Assembly (NCBI RefSeq): GCF_007993065.1
Contig: NZ_VOPL01000006.1
Span: forward strand, 124,001-188,000
Reading direction: 5' to 3'
DNA from: Paracoccus aurantiacus
GTDB lineage: Bacteria > Pseudomonadota > Alphaproteobacteria > Rhodobacterales > Rhodobacteraceae
Length of the DNA stretch: 64,000 bases
Numbering within the stretch: position 1 is the first letter of the stretch; each line of letters opens with the position of its first letter. Positions 35,221-44,239 of the stretch are shown here, one piece after another. The position numbers and the translations under genes were made by a program. The notes below the pieces were generated by a model that was not told where the DNA came from, made no database searches, and saw nothing but the letters and a program-made list of their open reading frames with translations.

Positions 35221-35402
35221 GCCTGAACCTGCAACCGAACCTGTCCTCCCCCGACGACGCCTATGCAATGCTGCTGGAGGCGCATGAGGGGCTGACAAAG
35301 GACCAATCCGACGCGCTGAATGCGCGGCTGATCTTGGTGCTGATGAACCATATTGGGGATATGGAGGTATTGCGGGAGGCGTTGGAGGCGGCGCGGGGAT
35401 AG
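35217..35402 (+). CDS. DUF2783 small protein coupled to the FAD hydroxylase
   Basis: The 61-residue acidic, helical protein (SSPDDAYAMLLEAHEGLTKDQSDALNARLILVLMNHIGDMEVLREALEAA) matches DUF2783. It starts inside the stop of the hydroxylase gene (ATGA), so the two are translationally coupled and probably form or regulate one complex. The family has no known biochemistry. The last codons are followed at once by the AT-richer islet, so the operon ends or was cut here. Confidence 0.8.
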   Translation: MSLNLQPNLSSPDDAYAMLLEAHEGLTKDQSDALNARLILVLMNHIGDMEVLREALEAARG

Positions 35403-35709
35403 GGGCGCGGACTTAGTGAGCACGGTTTTATTGATCTAGGCTGATGACCAGCGTTTGTGATCCAAGCTGCAGACCATACAATATATCGTTGAAGACGTTG
35501 ACTCGTAGGGTCAGCCTGCTTCATTATCCATAATTGACATTTGGAGAATCAGGCGCGCCGCCATGGTTGCAGCCACGACGGCGCTGTCCTCCAAACTCCG
35601 CAACCATAACCTGTGGGTCGCTGCGGATCGTCCGTGAGATACAAGTTGAGTGTATCGCTCAGCGAAACGGCAAGTCAAGCGACCCATGCAAAATGAGCGA
35701 GGGTCTGCC
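35403..35709. other. AT-richer intergenic stretch, probable junction of acquired DNA
   Basis: This 307-bp stretch after the DUF2783 stop has no convincing gene. It is visibly richer in A/T than its surroundings (for example TTTTATTGATCTAGG, CATACAATATATCGTTG and TCATTATCCATAATTGAC). A minus-strand frame of 66 codons at 35511-35711 has no ribosome site or recognisable domain and may be a remnant. The abrupt composition change just after a translationally coupled operon suggests an insertion or deletion scar. No terminal inverted repeats or target duplications could be identified. Confidence 0.5.
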
Positions 35710-35979
35710 ATGGCAGTCTATCTTGTGACCTATGACTTGAGAAAGCCGGGTCGAAACTACCAGCCGGTCCACCAATATCTAAAGCAGTTTAATCACTGCA
35801 AGGATTTGGAGTCTGTTTGGCTATTGGACACCAACGAACCTGCACCAGCGATCAGAGATGAACTGAAGTCGCGAATTGATGCATCGGACACTGTTTTGGT
35901 TATCCGGCTGCAGAAAAATGGAGCGTGGTGGAATTATGGCTGTTCTGACTGGATAAATTCGCCAAGCCGCAATTGGTGA
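35710..35979 (+). CDS. SinR-family / Cas2-like small protein
   Basis: The 89-residue protein starts VYLVTYDLRKPGRNYQPVHQYLKQF, resembling the ferredoxin-like fold start of Cas2/VapD-type proteins and of the small proteins annotated SinR. WLLDTNEPAPAIRDELKSRIDASDTVLVIRLQKNGAWWNYG follows. There is no Cas1 or repeat array nearby, so it is not a CRISPR gene. VapD-type relatives are ribonucleases, often in toxin-antitoxin or mobile DNA. Codon usage is AT-richer than the neighbours (roughly half GC by eye), which suggests horizontal transfer. The start could also be ATG 35686. A strong terminator follows at 35995. Confidence 0.68.
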   Translation: MAVYLVTYDLRKPGRNYQPVHQYLKQFNHCKDLESVWLLDTNEPAPAIRDELKSRIDASDTVLVIRLQKNGAWWNYGCSDWINSPSRNW

Positions 35980-35994
35980 GAATACACAAAACCA

Positions 35995-36021
35995 AACAGC
36001 CCGCCAAACTGGCGGGCTGTT
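35995..36021 (-). terminator. Bidirectional terminator between infB and the SinR-like gene
   Basis: A perfect 12-bp stem, AACAGCCCGCCA (35995-36006) and TGGCGGGCTGTT (36010-36021), closes a 3-nt loop. On the minus strand it is followed by TGGTTTTGTG, a usable T-rich tract, 20 nt after the infB stop. In the plus direction the tail is TCCATTTCC, so the hairpin can also end the SinR-like transcript less efficiently. Confidence 0.8.
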
Positions 36022-36042
36022 CCATTTCCAAAACCGGACAGC

Positions 36043-38586
36043 TCACAGCGTCCGTTCAACTTCCTCACGCTCGAAGATCTCGATGACGTCGCCAGGGCGG
36101 ATGTCGTCGTAGTTTTCGAACGCCATGCCGCATTCCTGACCGGACTGCACTTCCTTCACTTCGTCCTTGAAGCGCTTCAGCGTTTTCAGCGTGCCTTCGT
36201 GGATCACCACGTTGTCGCGCAGCAGGCGGACGCCGGCGGAACGACGGGCCACGCCTTCGGTGACCAGACAGCCGGCAACCTTGCCGACGCCGGTGACCTT
36301 GAAGACTTCGCGGATCTCGGCATAGCCGATGAAGTTTTCGCGCACTTCGGCTGAGAGCAAGCCCGAGGCCGCCGCCTTGATGTCGTCCACGAGGTCGTAG
36401 ATCACCGAATAATAACGGATCTCGACGCCCTTCTGGTTCGCGGCGTTGCGTGCAGGCGCGTTGGCGCGGACGTTAAAGCCGATGACCGGCGCGCCCGAAG
36501 CCTCGGCCAGACCGATATCGGATTCGGTGATCGCACCGACGCCGTAATGCAGCACGCGGACGCGCACCTCGTCATTGCCGACCTTTTCCAGCGCCTGAAC
36601 GATTGCCTCGGCAGAGCCCTGCACGTCGGCCTTCATGACCACCGGCAGCTCGGCCACGTTCTCATCCGCCTTGGCCTTGGCCATCAGCTGATCCAGCGTG
36701 ATCGCGGCACCGGCAGCGGCGCGCTTGTCTTTCGCGGCCTCCTGACGGTATTCGGCGATCTCGCGGGCCTGCGCTTCGGTTTCGACGACGTTCAGCACGT
36801 CGCCGGCTTCGGGCGTGCCGTTCAGGCCCAGAACCTCGACCGGAACCGAAGGACCGGCCTCGTCAACGCGCTCTCCCTTGTCGTCGATCAGGGCGCGGAC
36901 CTTGCCCCACTGTTCGCCGACAACGAAGATGTCACCGCGACGCAGTGTGCCGTTCTGCACCAGAACCGTCGCGACCGGACCGCGACCCACATCAAGCTTC
37001 GCCTCGATCACGGCGCCCTGCGCGGCGCGGTCGGGATTGGCCTTCAGTTCAAGGATCTCGGCCTGAAGCGCGATGGCTTCCAGCAGGTTGTCCAGACCCT
37101 GCCCGGTCTTGGCCGAAACCTCGACATCCTGCACATCGCCGGACATTTCCTCGACGATGACTTCGTGCTGAAGCAGCGAGGTCCGGACCTTTTGCGGGTC
37201 GGCGTCGGGCTTGTCGACCTTGTTGATCGCCACGATCATCGGGACCTCGGCGGCCTTGGCGTGGTTGATCGCCTCGATCGTCTGCGGCATCACCGCGTCA
37301 TCGGCGGCAACGACCAGCACGACGATGTCGGTGACGTTCGCGCCGCGCGCCCGCATCGACGTAAAGGCAGCGTGGCCGGGCGTGTCGAGGAAGGTCAGCA
37401 CAGCCCCGCTATCGGTTTTCACCTGATAGGCGCCGATATGCTGGGTAATCCCGCCGGCCTCGCCCGACACGACATTCGCGTGACGGATCGCATCCAGAAG
37501 CGAGGTCTTACCGTGGTCAACATGGCCCATGATCGTGATGATCGGCGGGCGGTTTTCCAGATCTTCGACCTTGTCCTCGACCGTGTGAATCACCTGTTCG
37601 ACATCCGCGTCGCTGACGCGCACGGCCTTGTGGCCGAATTCGTCGATGACGAGCTCGGCCGTGTCGGCGTCAATCGTCTGGTTCATGGACACCATCATGC
37701 CCATCTTCATCAGCGACTTGACCACGTCGGCGGCGCGTTCGGCCATCCGGTTGGCGAGCTCGCTGACCACGATCGTTTCGGGAAGCTGGACTTCGCGCAC
37801 CTGCTTTTCAGCACGAACCGAACCGCCCATCGCCTTTTGCTTGGCGCGTTCCTGTTTGCGCTTCATGGCGGCAAGGCTGCGCTGACGCCCGCCTTCGCCT
37901 TCCAGCGCTGCCGTCACCGAAAGCTTGCCGGCGCGGCGACCATCACGTTCGCCACCCTTGCCGCGCGAATCGCGGTCGTCGGTGCGGGTGTCGCGCTGCT
38001 CACGCTCGGGGCGCGAGGGGCGAGAGGCCACGCCCTTGGTCTCGGCCCGCGAGGCGGCCGCCTGTGCGGCGGCGGCATCGACCGGCGCCGCATCCTTGGC
38101 GGCGGGCTTGCGGACCTCTTCCTTCTTCTGGGCGCGCAGCTTGGCCTCTTCGGCCTTGCGGGCGTCCTCTTCTTCCTTGGCCTTCAACGCTTCTTCGCGC
38201 TCGCGGTCCTCGCGCTCCTTGGCTTCCGCCTCGGCGCGGCGGCGCTCGCGTTCTTCCTCGCGTGCCTTTTCCTCGGCGGCGCGGGCTTCGGCTTCTTCGG
38301 CCTCGCGGGCCTTGGCAGCGGCCAACGCCTTGAGACGACGCTCCATTTCCGCGTCCGAGATGCCAGCAGGGCGTTTGGACGAAGACGCGACAGCCTTGGC
38401 TACATTATCCGGTGTCCCGTTCGGGCGCGCCTTGTCGGCCGCAGCACCCGGCTTGGGCACCACGACGCGCTTGCGCTTGGTTTCAACCACGACACTCTTG
38501 GTGCGGCCGTGGCTGAAGCTCTGTTTTACCTGACCGGGGCGGTTGCCGCCGAGGCCGAGGGGTTTTTTGCCGTCTGTATCACTCAT
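36043..38586 (-). CDS. infB: Translation initiation factor IF-2
   Basis: The 847-residue GTPase delivers fMet-tRNA to the ribosome. The P-loop GHVDHGKT is at 354-361, with the switch region [18 protein letters not shown] and NKVD following. The N-terminal 340 residues are a long charged Lys/Arg/Glu/Ala-rich region (for example [21 protein letters not shown]), typical of alphaproteobacterial IF-2. The C-terminal domain has DECGM-like [20 protein letters not shown]. The start at 38586 ([12 protein letters not shown]) is the conserved IF-2 start in this group. The ylxR stop lies 7 nt upstream. A strong terminator follows the stop. Confidence 0.96.
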   Translation of the reverse strand: MSDTDGKKPLGLGGNRPGQVKQSFSHGRTKSVVVETKRKRVVVPKPGAAADKARPNGTPDNVAKAVASSSKRPAGISDAEMERRLKALAAAKAREAEEAEARAAEEKAREEERERRRAEAEAKEREDREREEALKAKEEEDARKAEEAKLRAQKKEEVRKPAAKDAAPVDAAAAQAAASRAETKGVASRPSRPEREQRDTRTDDRDSRGKGGERDGRRAGKLSVTAALEGEGGRQRSLAAMKRKQERAKQKAMGGSVRAEKQVREVQLPETIVVSELANRMAERAADVVKSLMKMGMMVSMNQTIDADTAELVIDEFGHKAVRVSDADVEQVIHTVEDKVEDLENRPPIITIMGHVDHGKTSLLDAIRHANVVSGEAGGITQHIGAYQVKTDSGAVLTFLDTPGHAAFTSMRARGANVTDIVVLVVAADDAVMPQTIEAINHAKAAEVPMIVAINKVDKPDADPQKVRTSLLQHEVIVEEMSGDVQDVEVSAKTGQGLDNLLEAIALQAEILELKANPDRAAQGAVIEAKLDVGRGPVATVLVQNGTLRRGDIFVVGEQWGKVRALIDDKGERVDEAGPSVPVEVLGLNGTPEAGDVLNVVETEAQAREIAEYRQEAAKDKRAAAGAAITLDQLMAKAKADENVAELPVVMKADVQGSAEAIVQALEKVGNDEVRVRVLHYGVGAITESDIGLAEASGAPVIGFNVRANAPARNAANQKGVEIRYYSVIYDLVDDIKAAASGLLSAEVRENFIGYAEIREVFKVTGVGKVAGCLVTEGVARRSAGVRLLRDNVVIHEGTLKTLKRFKDEVKEVQSGQECGMAFENYDDIRPGDVIEIFEREEVERTL

Positions 38587-38593
38587 CTGCGTC

Positions 38594-39208
38594 TTATTCC
38601 TTCCCGGCCCGGATGGCCGATTGCCCTCGCAGGCCATTCAGCCTGCCAGCGTCCCGGATGATCTTGTCTGCGAGTCCGCCCTTCGAAAGCGCGCTGTGTA
38701 TGACATGATCGCGTCCGAAAGCCAAACCCAATTCTGAAGCGGTGAGGCAGCCGAACCAGCGTGCCCCTTCTGGTGTCCAAAGTTTCCCCTTGCCGCGTTC
38801 GGACCCATCCGAGGCCTGCAGAAGAACCTTAACCCGACCGGCCGCCAGCCAGTCCTTGACCTTTTCGAAACCGGCGACGGCATCGCCGGATTTCCGGGCG
38901 AGCGAAACGAGTTCGACAACGCGCTTTGCCAGCCCGCTTTCAATCAGTTCCACCAGCCCGTCAGGCGCCTGGGCCTGCGTTTTTGCCCCGCGCGAAAATG
39001 TGCCCTTCGAAATCGCCTTCTCGATAACCGCGCGGTCCGCCGTCAGCCAGAAGCCGCGGCCCGGCAGCTTTTCGGCCAGATCGGGCACGACAATGCCGTC
39101 AGGGCCCAACACGAAACGGATGAGACCTGCTTTCGGTTGCACCTCGCCGGTGACAAGGCAACGGCGTTCCGTGCCGTCTTCCGTCTTATCGCGCCCGCCT
39201 CGCGTCAT
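38594..39208 (-). CDS. ylxR: RNA-binding protein, YlxR domain plus L7Ae-like domain
   Basis: The 204-residue protein has an N-terminal YlxR (DUF448) domain with [25 protein letters not shown] and [21 protein letters not shown]-terminal L7Ae-like RNA-binding domain follows ([45 protein letters not shown]). This two-domain form between nusA and infB is normal for alphaproteobacteria. YlxR proteins bind RNA and have been linked to RNase P and gene regulation. The start is 18 nt beyond the nusA stop and the gene is part of the rimP-nusA-infB operon. Confidence 0.9.
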   Translation of the reverse strand: MTRGGRDKTEDGTERRCLVTGEVQPKAGLIRFVLGPDGIVVPDLAEKLPGRGFWLTADRAVIEKAISKGTFSRGAKTQAQAPDGLVELIESGLAKRVVELVSLARKSGDAVAGFEKVKDWLAAGRVKVLLQASDGSERGKGKLWTPEGARWFGCLTASELGLAFGRDHVIHSALSKGGLADKIIRDAGRLNGLRGQSAIRAGKE

Positions 39209-39226
39209 GCCGCCGGATCCGGGGCA

Positions 39227-40906
39227 TCAGGCCCCGGCCTCCTCGGTTTCGGCGACGTCTTCAACGTCTTCGCCTTGCGCCAGCTCCTCAGGGTCGACCC
39301 AGCCCAGCATCACGCGGGCGGTCATGACCATGTCCTGTGCGGTTTCCAGCGAGATGCCATAGGGTTCAAGCAGGCCCTCGTCCTTGACGCGCTGCCCGTC
39401 AACGGTCGTCCAGCCACCGGCCAGTTCCCAATCGGCGCAGGTTGCGAAGTCTTCCAGCGTCTTGACGCCGTCCTTGGCCAAAGCCTCAACCATCTGGGGG
39501 GTGAGGCCTTCGAATTCAATAAGGCTGTCCTCGGCACCCAGACCGCGGGCATTTTCAAGTGCGGTGCGGTTCGCGGCTTCGATCACGTCGCGGGCGCGGG
39601 CCTGCAGTTCATTGGCGGTGTCTTCGTCAACGCCGTCAATCGACAGAAGCTCGTCCTGGTCGATATAGGCGACCTCTTCAAGGTTCGTGAAGCCTTCCGC
39701 GACCAGAAGCTGGGCGAAGAATTCGTCCAGATCGAGGTTGTCCATGAACAGCTTCGTGCGGGCATTGAACTCGGCCTGACGGCGCTTCGATTCCTCTTCC
39801 TCGGTCAGGATGTCGATATCGAGCCCGGTCAGCTGCGAGGCGAGACGCACGTTCTGGCCGCGCCGGCCGATGGCCAGCGAAAGCTGTTCTTCCGGAACGA
39901 CCACTTCAATCCGCGGCGCGTCTTCGTCAACGACAACCTTGCTGACTTCAGCAGGCTGCAGCGCGTTCACAAGGAACGTTGCCTGATCTTCCGACCACGG
40001 GATGATGTCGATCTTTTCGCCCTGCAATTCGCCGACAACGGCCTGAACGCGGCTGCCGCGCATCCCGACGCAGGCCCCGACCGGGTCGATGGAGTTGTCA
40101 TAGGAGATCACGGCGATCTTGGCGCGGCTGCCCGGATCGCGGGCGACGGCCTTGATCTCGATCACGCCGTCATAGATTTCCGGCACTTCCATCTTGAACA
40201 GTTCCGCCATGAATTGCGGATCGGTGCGCGACAGGAAGATCTGCGGGCCACGCGTTTCGCGGCGCACATCCTTCACATAGGCGCGGATGCGGTCGTTCGG
40301 GCGATAGCTTTCGCGGCCGATCTTTTCGTTGCGGCGCAGGATCGCCTCGCCACGGCCGACATCAACGATGATATTGCCGTATTCCTCGCGCTTGACGATG
40401 CCGTTGATGATGGTGCCGGCACGGTCCTTGAATTCTTCATACTGGCGGTCACGCTCGGCCTCGCGGACCTTCTGCAGGATCACCTGCTTGGCCGACTGGG
40501 CGGCGATGCGGCCCAACTCGACAGGCGGGACCTGTTCCTGGAACACGTCGCCCACCTGCGGACCACCGGCGAAATCGTCGATCCGGATACCTTCACGCGA
40601 CCAGTAGTTGGCCGCGTCCCGCTGTGCCTCGAAATAAGGCTTGGCCTGCGCGGCAGTGAATTCGGCCTGATAGTTTTCCAGCACTTCCTCGTCCACGACG
40701 GTGCGCACACGGGTAAAGGTTGCGTTGCCGGTCTTGCGATCGATCGAGACGCGGATATCCATTTCCGCGCCGTAACGCGACTTGGCGGCGCGCGCGAGGC
40801 TGTCTTCCATCGCTTCAATGACCAGCTCGGGCTCGATCATCTTTTCGCGTGCGACCGCCTCGGCGGTTTGCAGCAGTTCCAGCTGGTTGGCAGAGGTGAT
40901 TGCCAT
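39227..40906 (-). CDS. nusA: Transcription termination/antitermination factor NusA
   Basis: The 559-residue protein has the NusA N-terminal RNA-polymerase-binding domain, an S1 domain (about 130-200), two KH domains including [23 protein letters not shown] near 345-367, and two C-terminal acidic helix-hairpin repeats. [31 protein letters not shown] is the typical KH1 segment. It controls pausing and termination, including possibly at its own operon leader. The start at 40906 ([11 protein letters not shown]) is preferred over a GTG one codon earlier. It begins 3 nt after the rimP stop. Confidence 0.96.
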   Translation of the reverse strand: MAITSANQLELLQTAEAVAREKMIEPELVIEAMEDSLARAAKSRYGAEMDIRVSIDRKTGNATFTRVRTVVDEEVLENYQAEFTAAQAKPYFEAQRDAANYWSREGIRIDDFAGGPQVGDVFQEQVPPVELGRIAAQSAKQVILQKVREAERDRQYEEFKDRAGTIINGIVKREEYGNIIVDVGRGEAILRRNEKIGRESYRPNDRIRAYVKDVRRETRGPQIFLSRTDPQFMAELFKMEVPEIYDGVIEIKAVARDPGSRAKIAVISYDNSIDPVGACVGMRGSRVQAVVGELQGEKIDIIPWSEDQATFLVNALQPAEVSKVVVDEDAPRIEVVVPEEQLSLAIGRRGQNVRLASQLTGLDIDILTEEEESKRRQAEFNARTKLFMDNLDLDEFFAQLLVAEGFTNLEEVAYIDQDELLSIDGVDEDTANELQARARDVIEAANRTALENARGLGAEDSLIEFEGLTPQMVEALAKDGVKTLEDFATCADWELAGGWTTVDGQRVKDEGLLEPYGISLETAQDMVMTARVMLGWVDPEELAQGEDVEDVAETEEAGA

Positions 40907-40909
40907 CAC

Positions 40910-41524
40910 TTACTCCTTCATCGCGGCGTCGTCACGGTCGCCGTCTTCGGTTTGAACTTCGTCGAACATGGATTCGTCGAGATTGTCGATCTCGATTCCG
41001 GCTTCCTTCTTCTGGCGCAGCATCTCGGCGATCAGTTCGTCGGTCAGCAGCAGCTTGGCGTCGGCCAGCCAGTCGAAATTAAGCCCGATGGTCTGGGTCT
41101 CGGCCCCGACCTCGATATTGATAAGGACATCGTCGCCCTCGACCCCGGCCAGAACGCCTGAGAAGCGCTTGCGGCCGTCGATGGGCTGGTTGGTTTCCAG
41201 CTTGGCGTCATAGCCTTCGAACGTCTCGAAATCCTTCAGCCGGGTCAGCGGGCGATCAATGCCGGGGCTGGATACTTCCAGCATGTATTTGTCTTCGATG
41301 GGGTCTTCCACGTCCAGCGTTGCGCTGACCATGGTCGAAATCTCGGCGCAGTCATCTACATTGATACCGCCCTCGGGACGGTCGGCCATGATCTGCAAGG
41401 TTGCCGTCTTGCCGCCCTGCAGGCGCAGGCGCACAAGTTCGAACCCCATATCCTCGATGACAGGGATCAGAATTTCCGCAAGTCGGCGGTCGATGGCGGT
41501 TTTGGCGATCAGGTCGTTGGACAT
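40910..41524 (-). CDS. rimP: Ribosome maturation factor RimP
   Basis: The 204-residue protein is Rim[46 protein letters not shown] near 22-66, then [32 protein letters not shown]. It is needed for 30S maturation. An acidic C-terminal extension of about 50 residues ([12 protein letters not shown] at the end) is common in alphaproteobacteria. It is the first gene of the rimP-nusA-ylxR-infB operon. An intrinsic terminator stands only 18 nt before the ATG at 41524, so expression must depend on reading through it. Confidence 0.94.
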   Translation of the reverse strand: MSNDLIAKTAIDRRLAEILIPVIEDMGFELVRLRLQGGKTATLQIMADRPEGGINVDDCAEISTMVSATLDVEDPIEDKYMLEVSSPGIDRPLTRLKDFETFEGYDAKLETNQPIDGRKRFSGVLAGVEGDDVLINIEVGAETQTIGLNFDWLADAKLLLTDELIAEMLRQKKEAGIEIDNLDESMFDEVQTEDGDRDDAAMKE

Positions 41525-41541
41525 GAGCATCCCCGGAAATG

Positions 41542-41565
41542 AAAAACGGGCCCACAGCGGCCCGT
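41542..41565 (-). terminator. Intrinsic terminator/attenuator in the rimP leader
   Basis: On the minus strand ACGGGCC (41565-41559) pairs with GGCCCGT (41552-41546) around a 6-nt loop and is followed by TTTTC (41546-41541). It ends 18-22 nt before the rimP start codon, too close for a full promoter and leader after it. It could be the tspO terminator, but any rimP transcript from the promoter at 41615-41643 must pass it, as in an attenuator. NusA, encoded in the same operon, would be a natural controlling factor. Confidence 0.75.
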
Positions 41566-41614
41566 CATGCTTTCGGTGGCGCAGGGGGTGGAAGCCTGCA
41601 CCGCTGTTGATGGC

Positions 41615-41643
41615 GATATAGCGCCGGAGCCAAGGGAATTCAA
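41615..41643 (-). promoter_or_regulatory. Candidate sigma-70 promoter of the rimP-nusA-infB operon
   Basis: Read on the minus strand, TTGAAT (41643-41638) is separated by exactly 17 nt from TATATC (41620-41615). This gives four of six matches at both the -35 and the -10. Transcription would begin near 41608 and make a leader of about 85 nt that contains the terminator hairpin before rimP. The -35 overlaps the tspO stop codon. Confidence 0.5.
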
Positions 41644-42098
41644 GCCGAATCGTTGTTGTCGCGCCAGATGCGCCAGTTCAGCGCAGTCGCCAGGCCGATC
41701 CAGACGAAATAAGGGATCATCAGCAGCCCCGCGATCAGGTCCGTCTGCAGGAACACGACGGTGGCAATGGCGATGACCAGCCAAAGGCAGGCGATGACAA
41801 TCATGCCCATGCCCATCCGCTTTGCCCCGAAGAAGATCGGTGTCCAAAGCGTATTCAGCGCGATCTGCGTTGACCACAGCGCGAGTCCGGGCGCTGGATT
41901 CGTGCTGAGCGCGATCCGCGTTGCCGCAATGGCCGAGGCGACGTAAAGCACCGTCCAGACAATGGGGAACGCCTTCTTCGGCGGCGTCCATGACGGCTTT
42001 TCAAGCGACTGATACCAGGTGCCCGGCAGAAACGCGCTTCCGGTCGCGGCAGCCGCGGCCGATGCCGACAGGAAGCAAAGGAAATAAAAGGCCATCAT
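41640..42098 (-). CDS. tspO: TspO/MBR family tryptophan-rich sensory protein
   Basis: The 152-residue protein has five predicted transmembrane helices and the TspO pattern: [34 protein letters not shown], then [17 protein letters not shown] and [24 protein letters not shown]. It binds porphyrins and in Rhodobacter sphaeroides negatively affects photosynthesis gene expression in response to oxygen. The ATG at 42098 overlaps the pip stop (ATGA), so the two genes are coupled. The first residues [20 protein letters not shown] form helix 1. Confidence 0.9.
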   Translation of the reverse strand: MMAFYFLCFLSASAAAAATGSAFLPGTWYQSLEKPSWTPPKKAFPIVWTVLYVASAIAATRIALSTNPAPGLALWSTQIALNTLWTPIFFGAKRMGMGMIVIACLWLVIAIATVVFLQTDLIAGLLMIPYFVWIGLATALNWRIWRDNNDSA

Positions 42099-43063
42099 GC
42101 CGCCTGCCCCTTCAATTCGTCCATGATCGAAACCAGTTCCGCTGCGATGCGCGGCTCGCTCAGCGCGTGGCCGGACGCCGGAACCATGTGCAGAAAGCAG
42201 TTTGCCCAGTCCTGCGCCAGCGTCCACGCTCCGATGGGGGGGCAGACCATGTCATAGCGGCCCTGCACGATCCGGGTCGGGATATGTTCGATCCGGTGCC
42301 GCTCGTGCAGAAGCTGACCCTCGGAGAGGAAGCAGTTATTGCTGAAATAATGGCACTCCAGCCGCGCGAATGCCCGCGCATATTGCGGCGAAGCTGCGCC
42401 GGGGCTGGCGATGTCCATCCCGGCAAGCCCGTTCTCCCACATGATCCAGTGCCGGGCGAGGCTGCGCTCCTCTGCTTCATTTCCCGAAAACAGGCGGCGG
42501 TGGTAGGCGGCGATCAGGTTGCCGCGCTCTTCCTCCGGGATCGGCGCGCAGAAATCCTGCCAGCGTTCCGGCCAGAACCGCGATGCGCCGCCGCCATAGA
42601 ACCAGTCCAGCTCTGCCTGCGTCGCCAGAAACACACCGCGCAGCACCAGTGACATGACCTCTGACGGGTGGGTCTGGGCATAGGCGAGCGCCAGCGTCGC
42701 CCCCCAGCTTCCCCCGAATACGATCCAGCTTTCGATGCCGAGCGTTTCACGGATCGCCCGGATGTCGGCGACAAGGTGCTGCGTCGTATTCGCCTGGACG
42801 CTTGCATGCGGTGTCGACAGCCCGCAGCCGCGCTGATCGAACAGGACGGCGCGGTAATGCGCCGGATCAAAGAAGCGCCGCATATAGGGACTGCACCCGC
42901 CGCCCGGTCCGCCATGCAGGACGACCACCGGCACCCCATCGGGGTTCCCGGACTGTTCGACATAAAGAACATGGCCGTCGCCGACCTCGATCTTGCAGCG
43001 ATCAAAGGGCTCTATATGCGGATAAAGGCGGGATGCGCCGATTTGCGCTGCTGTCCGATCCAT
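42095..43063 (-). CDS. pip: Prolyl aminopeptidase (proline iminopeptidase)
   Basis: The 322-residue alpha/beta hydrolase has the oxyanion segment [41 protein letters not shown]. The nucleophile elbow is [18 protein letters not shown] near 110-127. The catalytic Asp is in [10 protein letters not shown], and the His is in [10 protein letters not shown]. It removes N-terminal proline from peptides and is cytoplasmic. ATG 43063 (MDRTAAQIG) is taken as the start. It diverges from ubiG with 44 bp between starts and overlaps tspO. Confidence 0.93.
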   Translation of the reverse strand: MDRTAAQIGASRLYPHIEPFDRCKIEVGDGHVLYVEQSGNPDGVPVVVLHGGPGGGCSPYMRRFFDPAHYRAVLFDQRGCGLSTPHASVQANTTQHLVADIRAIRETLGIESWIVFGGSWGATLALAYAQTHPSEVMSLVLRGVFLATQAELDWFYGGGASRFWPERWQDFCAPIPEEERGNLIAAYHRRLFSGNEAEERSLARHWIMWENGLAGMDIASPGAASPQYARAFARLECHYFSNNCFLSEGQLLHERHRIEHIPTRIVQGRYDMVCPPIGAWTLAQDWANCFLHMVPASGHALSEPRIAAELVSIMDELKGQAA

Positions 43064-43107
43064 GTTTTCCCTATATACGCCGCGTGAGGGGCGCGAAAGG
43101 ACCGACC

Positions 43108-43845
43108 ATGACCGACAGCCGAGATCCGTCAGAGATTGCCAAGTTTGAGGCAATGGCCGCCGAATGGTGGGACCCGAAAGGGAAGTTCAAGCCGCTGCAT
43201 ATGATGAACCCGGTTCGTCTGGGCTATATCACGACGCAAATCGCCGCCGAGTTCGGGCGCGATCTGGAATCGCCGCGTCCGTTTGAAGGCCTGCGTCTGC
43301 TGGATATCGGCTGCGGCGGGGGGCTTCTGTCCGAGCCGATGGCGCGGCTGGGGGCCAGCGTTGTGGGCGCGGATGCGGCCGCCCGCAATATCGAGGTCGC
43401 CCGCATCCATGCCGATCAGGTGGATCTCAAGATCGACTACCGCGCCGAAGCCGCCGAAGATCTGCTTGCCGCGGGCGAACGCTTTGATGTGGTTCTGGCG
43501 ATGGAAATCGTCGAACATGTCGCCGACCCGCCGGGATTTGTGCAAAGCTGTCACGACCTGCTGCAGCCCGGCGGGCTTCTGGTCATGTCGACCCTGAACC
43601 GCACCATGCGCAGCTTCGGGGCGGCGATCATCGGGGCAGAATGGGTCATGCGCTGGCTGCCGAAAGGCACGCATGAGTGGCAGCGTTTCATCACGCCCGA
43701 CGAGCTGGCCGAAATGATGCAATCCGCCGGGCTTCGGGTCGCGGACCGGCAGGGCATGGTGTTCAACCCGATCAGTTGGGGCTGGTCGCTGTCGGATCGC
43801 GACCTGTCGGTGAATTACGCGATGGCAGGGCTGCGCACCGCCTGA
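43108..43845 (+). CDS. ubiG: Bifunctional ubiquinone O-methyltransferase UbiG
   Basis: The 245-residue SAM methyltransferase has the class I motif [36 protein letters not shown] near 65-100. Motif [21 protein letters not shown] and the UbiG-specific N-terminus [33 protein letters not shown] are also present. It catalyses both O-methylations of ubiquinone biosynthesis. ATG 43108 follows GAAAGGA. It diverges from pip and converges with the GFA gene 10 nt further on. Confidence 0.95.
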   Translation: MTDSRDPSEIAKFEAMAAEWWDPKGKFKPLHMMNPVRLGYITTQIAAEFGRDLESPRPFEGLRLLDIGCGGGLLSEPMARLGASVVGADAAARNIEVARIHADQVDLKIDYRAEAAEDLLAAGERFDVVLAMEIVEHVADPPGFVQSCHDLLQPGGLLVMSTLNRTMRSFGAAIIGAEWVMRWLPKGTHEWQRFITPDELAEMMQSAGLRVADRQGMVFNPISWGWSLSDRDLSVNYAMAGLRTA

Positions 43846-43855
43846 CGCAGCCGTT

Positions 43856-44239
43856 CTAGCGATCCGAGGGGTGGCTGACCCCGTCTGACCAGGGCACCGG
43901 GTCCAGATCGCGGGGATTCAAGCCTTCCAGCGCGCCGGCATTGACGCCGTATTCGTTTGGGTTCGACCTGCGCTGGTGATGGGTATAGATCCCGCAATGC
44001 CTGCAGAAATAGTGTTTCGCCGTGCCGGTGTTGAACTGATACAGGCTGAGCGCGTCCCCTCCCTTCACGATGCGGATGCCATCCAGCGGGGCGGTGACGG
44101 CAACCGCGCCGCGCCGGCGGCAGAAGGAACAGTCGCAGCGGCGCTTGGTGTTCAGCCCGTCGGACAGTGTCACGGCAAGCTCTACCGCGCCACAATGGCA
44201 GGTCAGGCGGTGCGGGGTCTGGATCGCTGGCAGTGTCAT
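43856..44239 (-). CDS. GFA/CENP-V family zinc-binding protein
   Basis: The 127-residue protein has the glutathione-dependent formaldehyde-activating (GFA) zinc pattern: LTCHCGAVEL near 12-21, RRCDCSFCRRRGAV near 34-47 and HYFCRHCGIYTHHQRRS near 79-95. The seven cysteines are the expected ligands for two zinc ions. The family is poorly understood; some members process glutathione adducts. It starts inside the stop of the rhomboid gene (ATGA overlap), so the two are coupled. Confidence 0.85.
   Translation of the reverse strand: MTLPAIQTPHRLTCHCGAVELAVTLSDGLNTKRRCDCSFCRRRGAVAVTAPLDGIRIVKGGDALSLYQFNTGTAKHYFCRHCGIYTHHQRRSNPNEYGVNAGALEGLNPRDLDPVPWSDGVSHPSDR

Noticed and set aside
35511..35711. A 66-codon minus-strand frame in the AT-rich islet
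   Set aside because: It has no ribosome site, no domain and no conserved-looking content. At most it is a remnant.
35710..35979. CRISPR locus suggested by the Cas2-like protein
   Set aside because: No direct repeats, spacers, cas1 or other cas gene were seen on either side. The protein is better placed with SinR/VapD-type relatives.
36547..38661. A 704-codon plus-strand frame opposite infB
   Set aside because: It mirrors the charged IF-2 coding region and yields a His/Leu/Gly-rich product with no domain. infB is certain on the other strand.
39137..41161. A 674-codon plus-strand frame opposite nusA and rimP
   Set aside because: It is antisense to two well-supported genes, with no ribosome site or recognisable motif.
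41566..41640. tRNA upstream of rimP, as in E. coli metY-rimP
   Set aside because: The sequence cannot form a cloverleaf. tspO and a promoter occupy the region.
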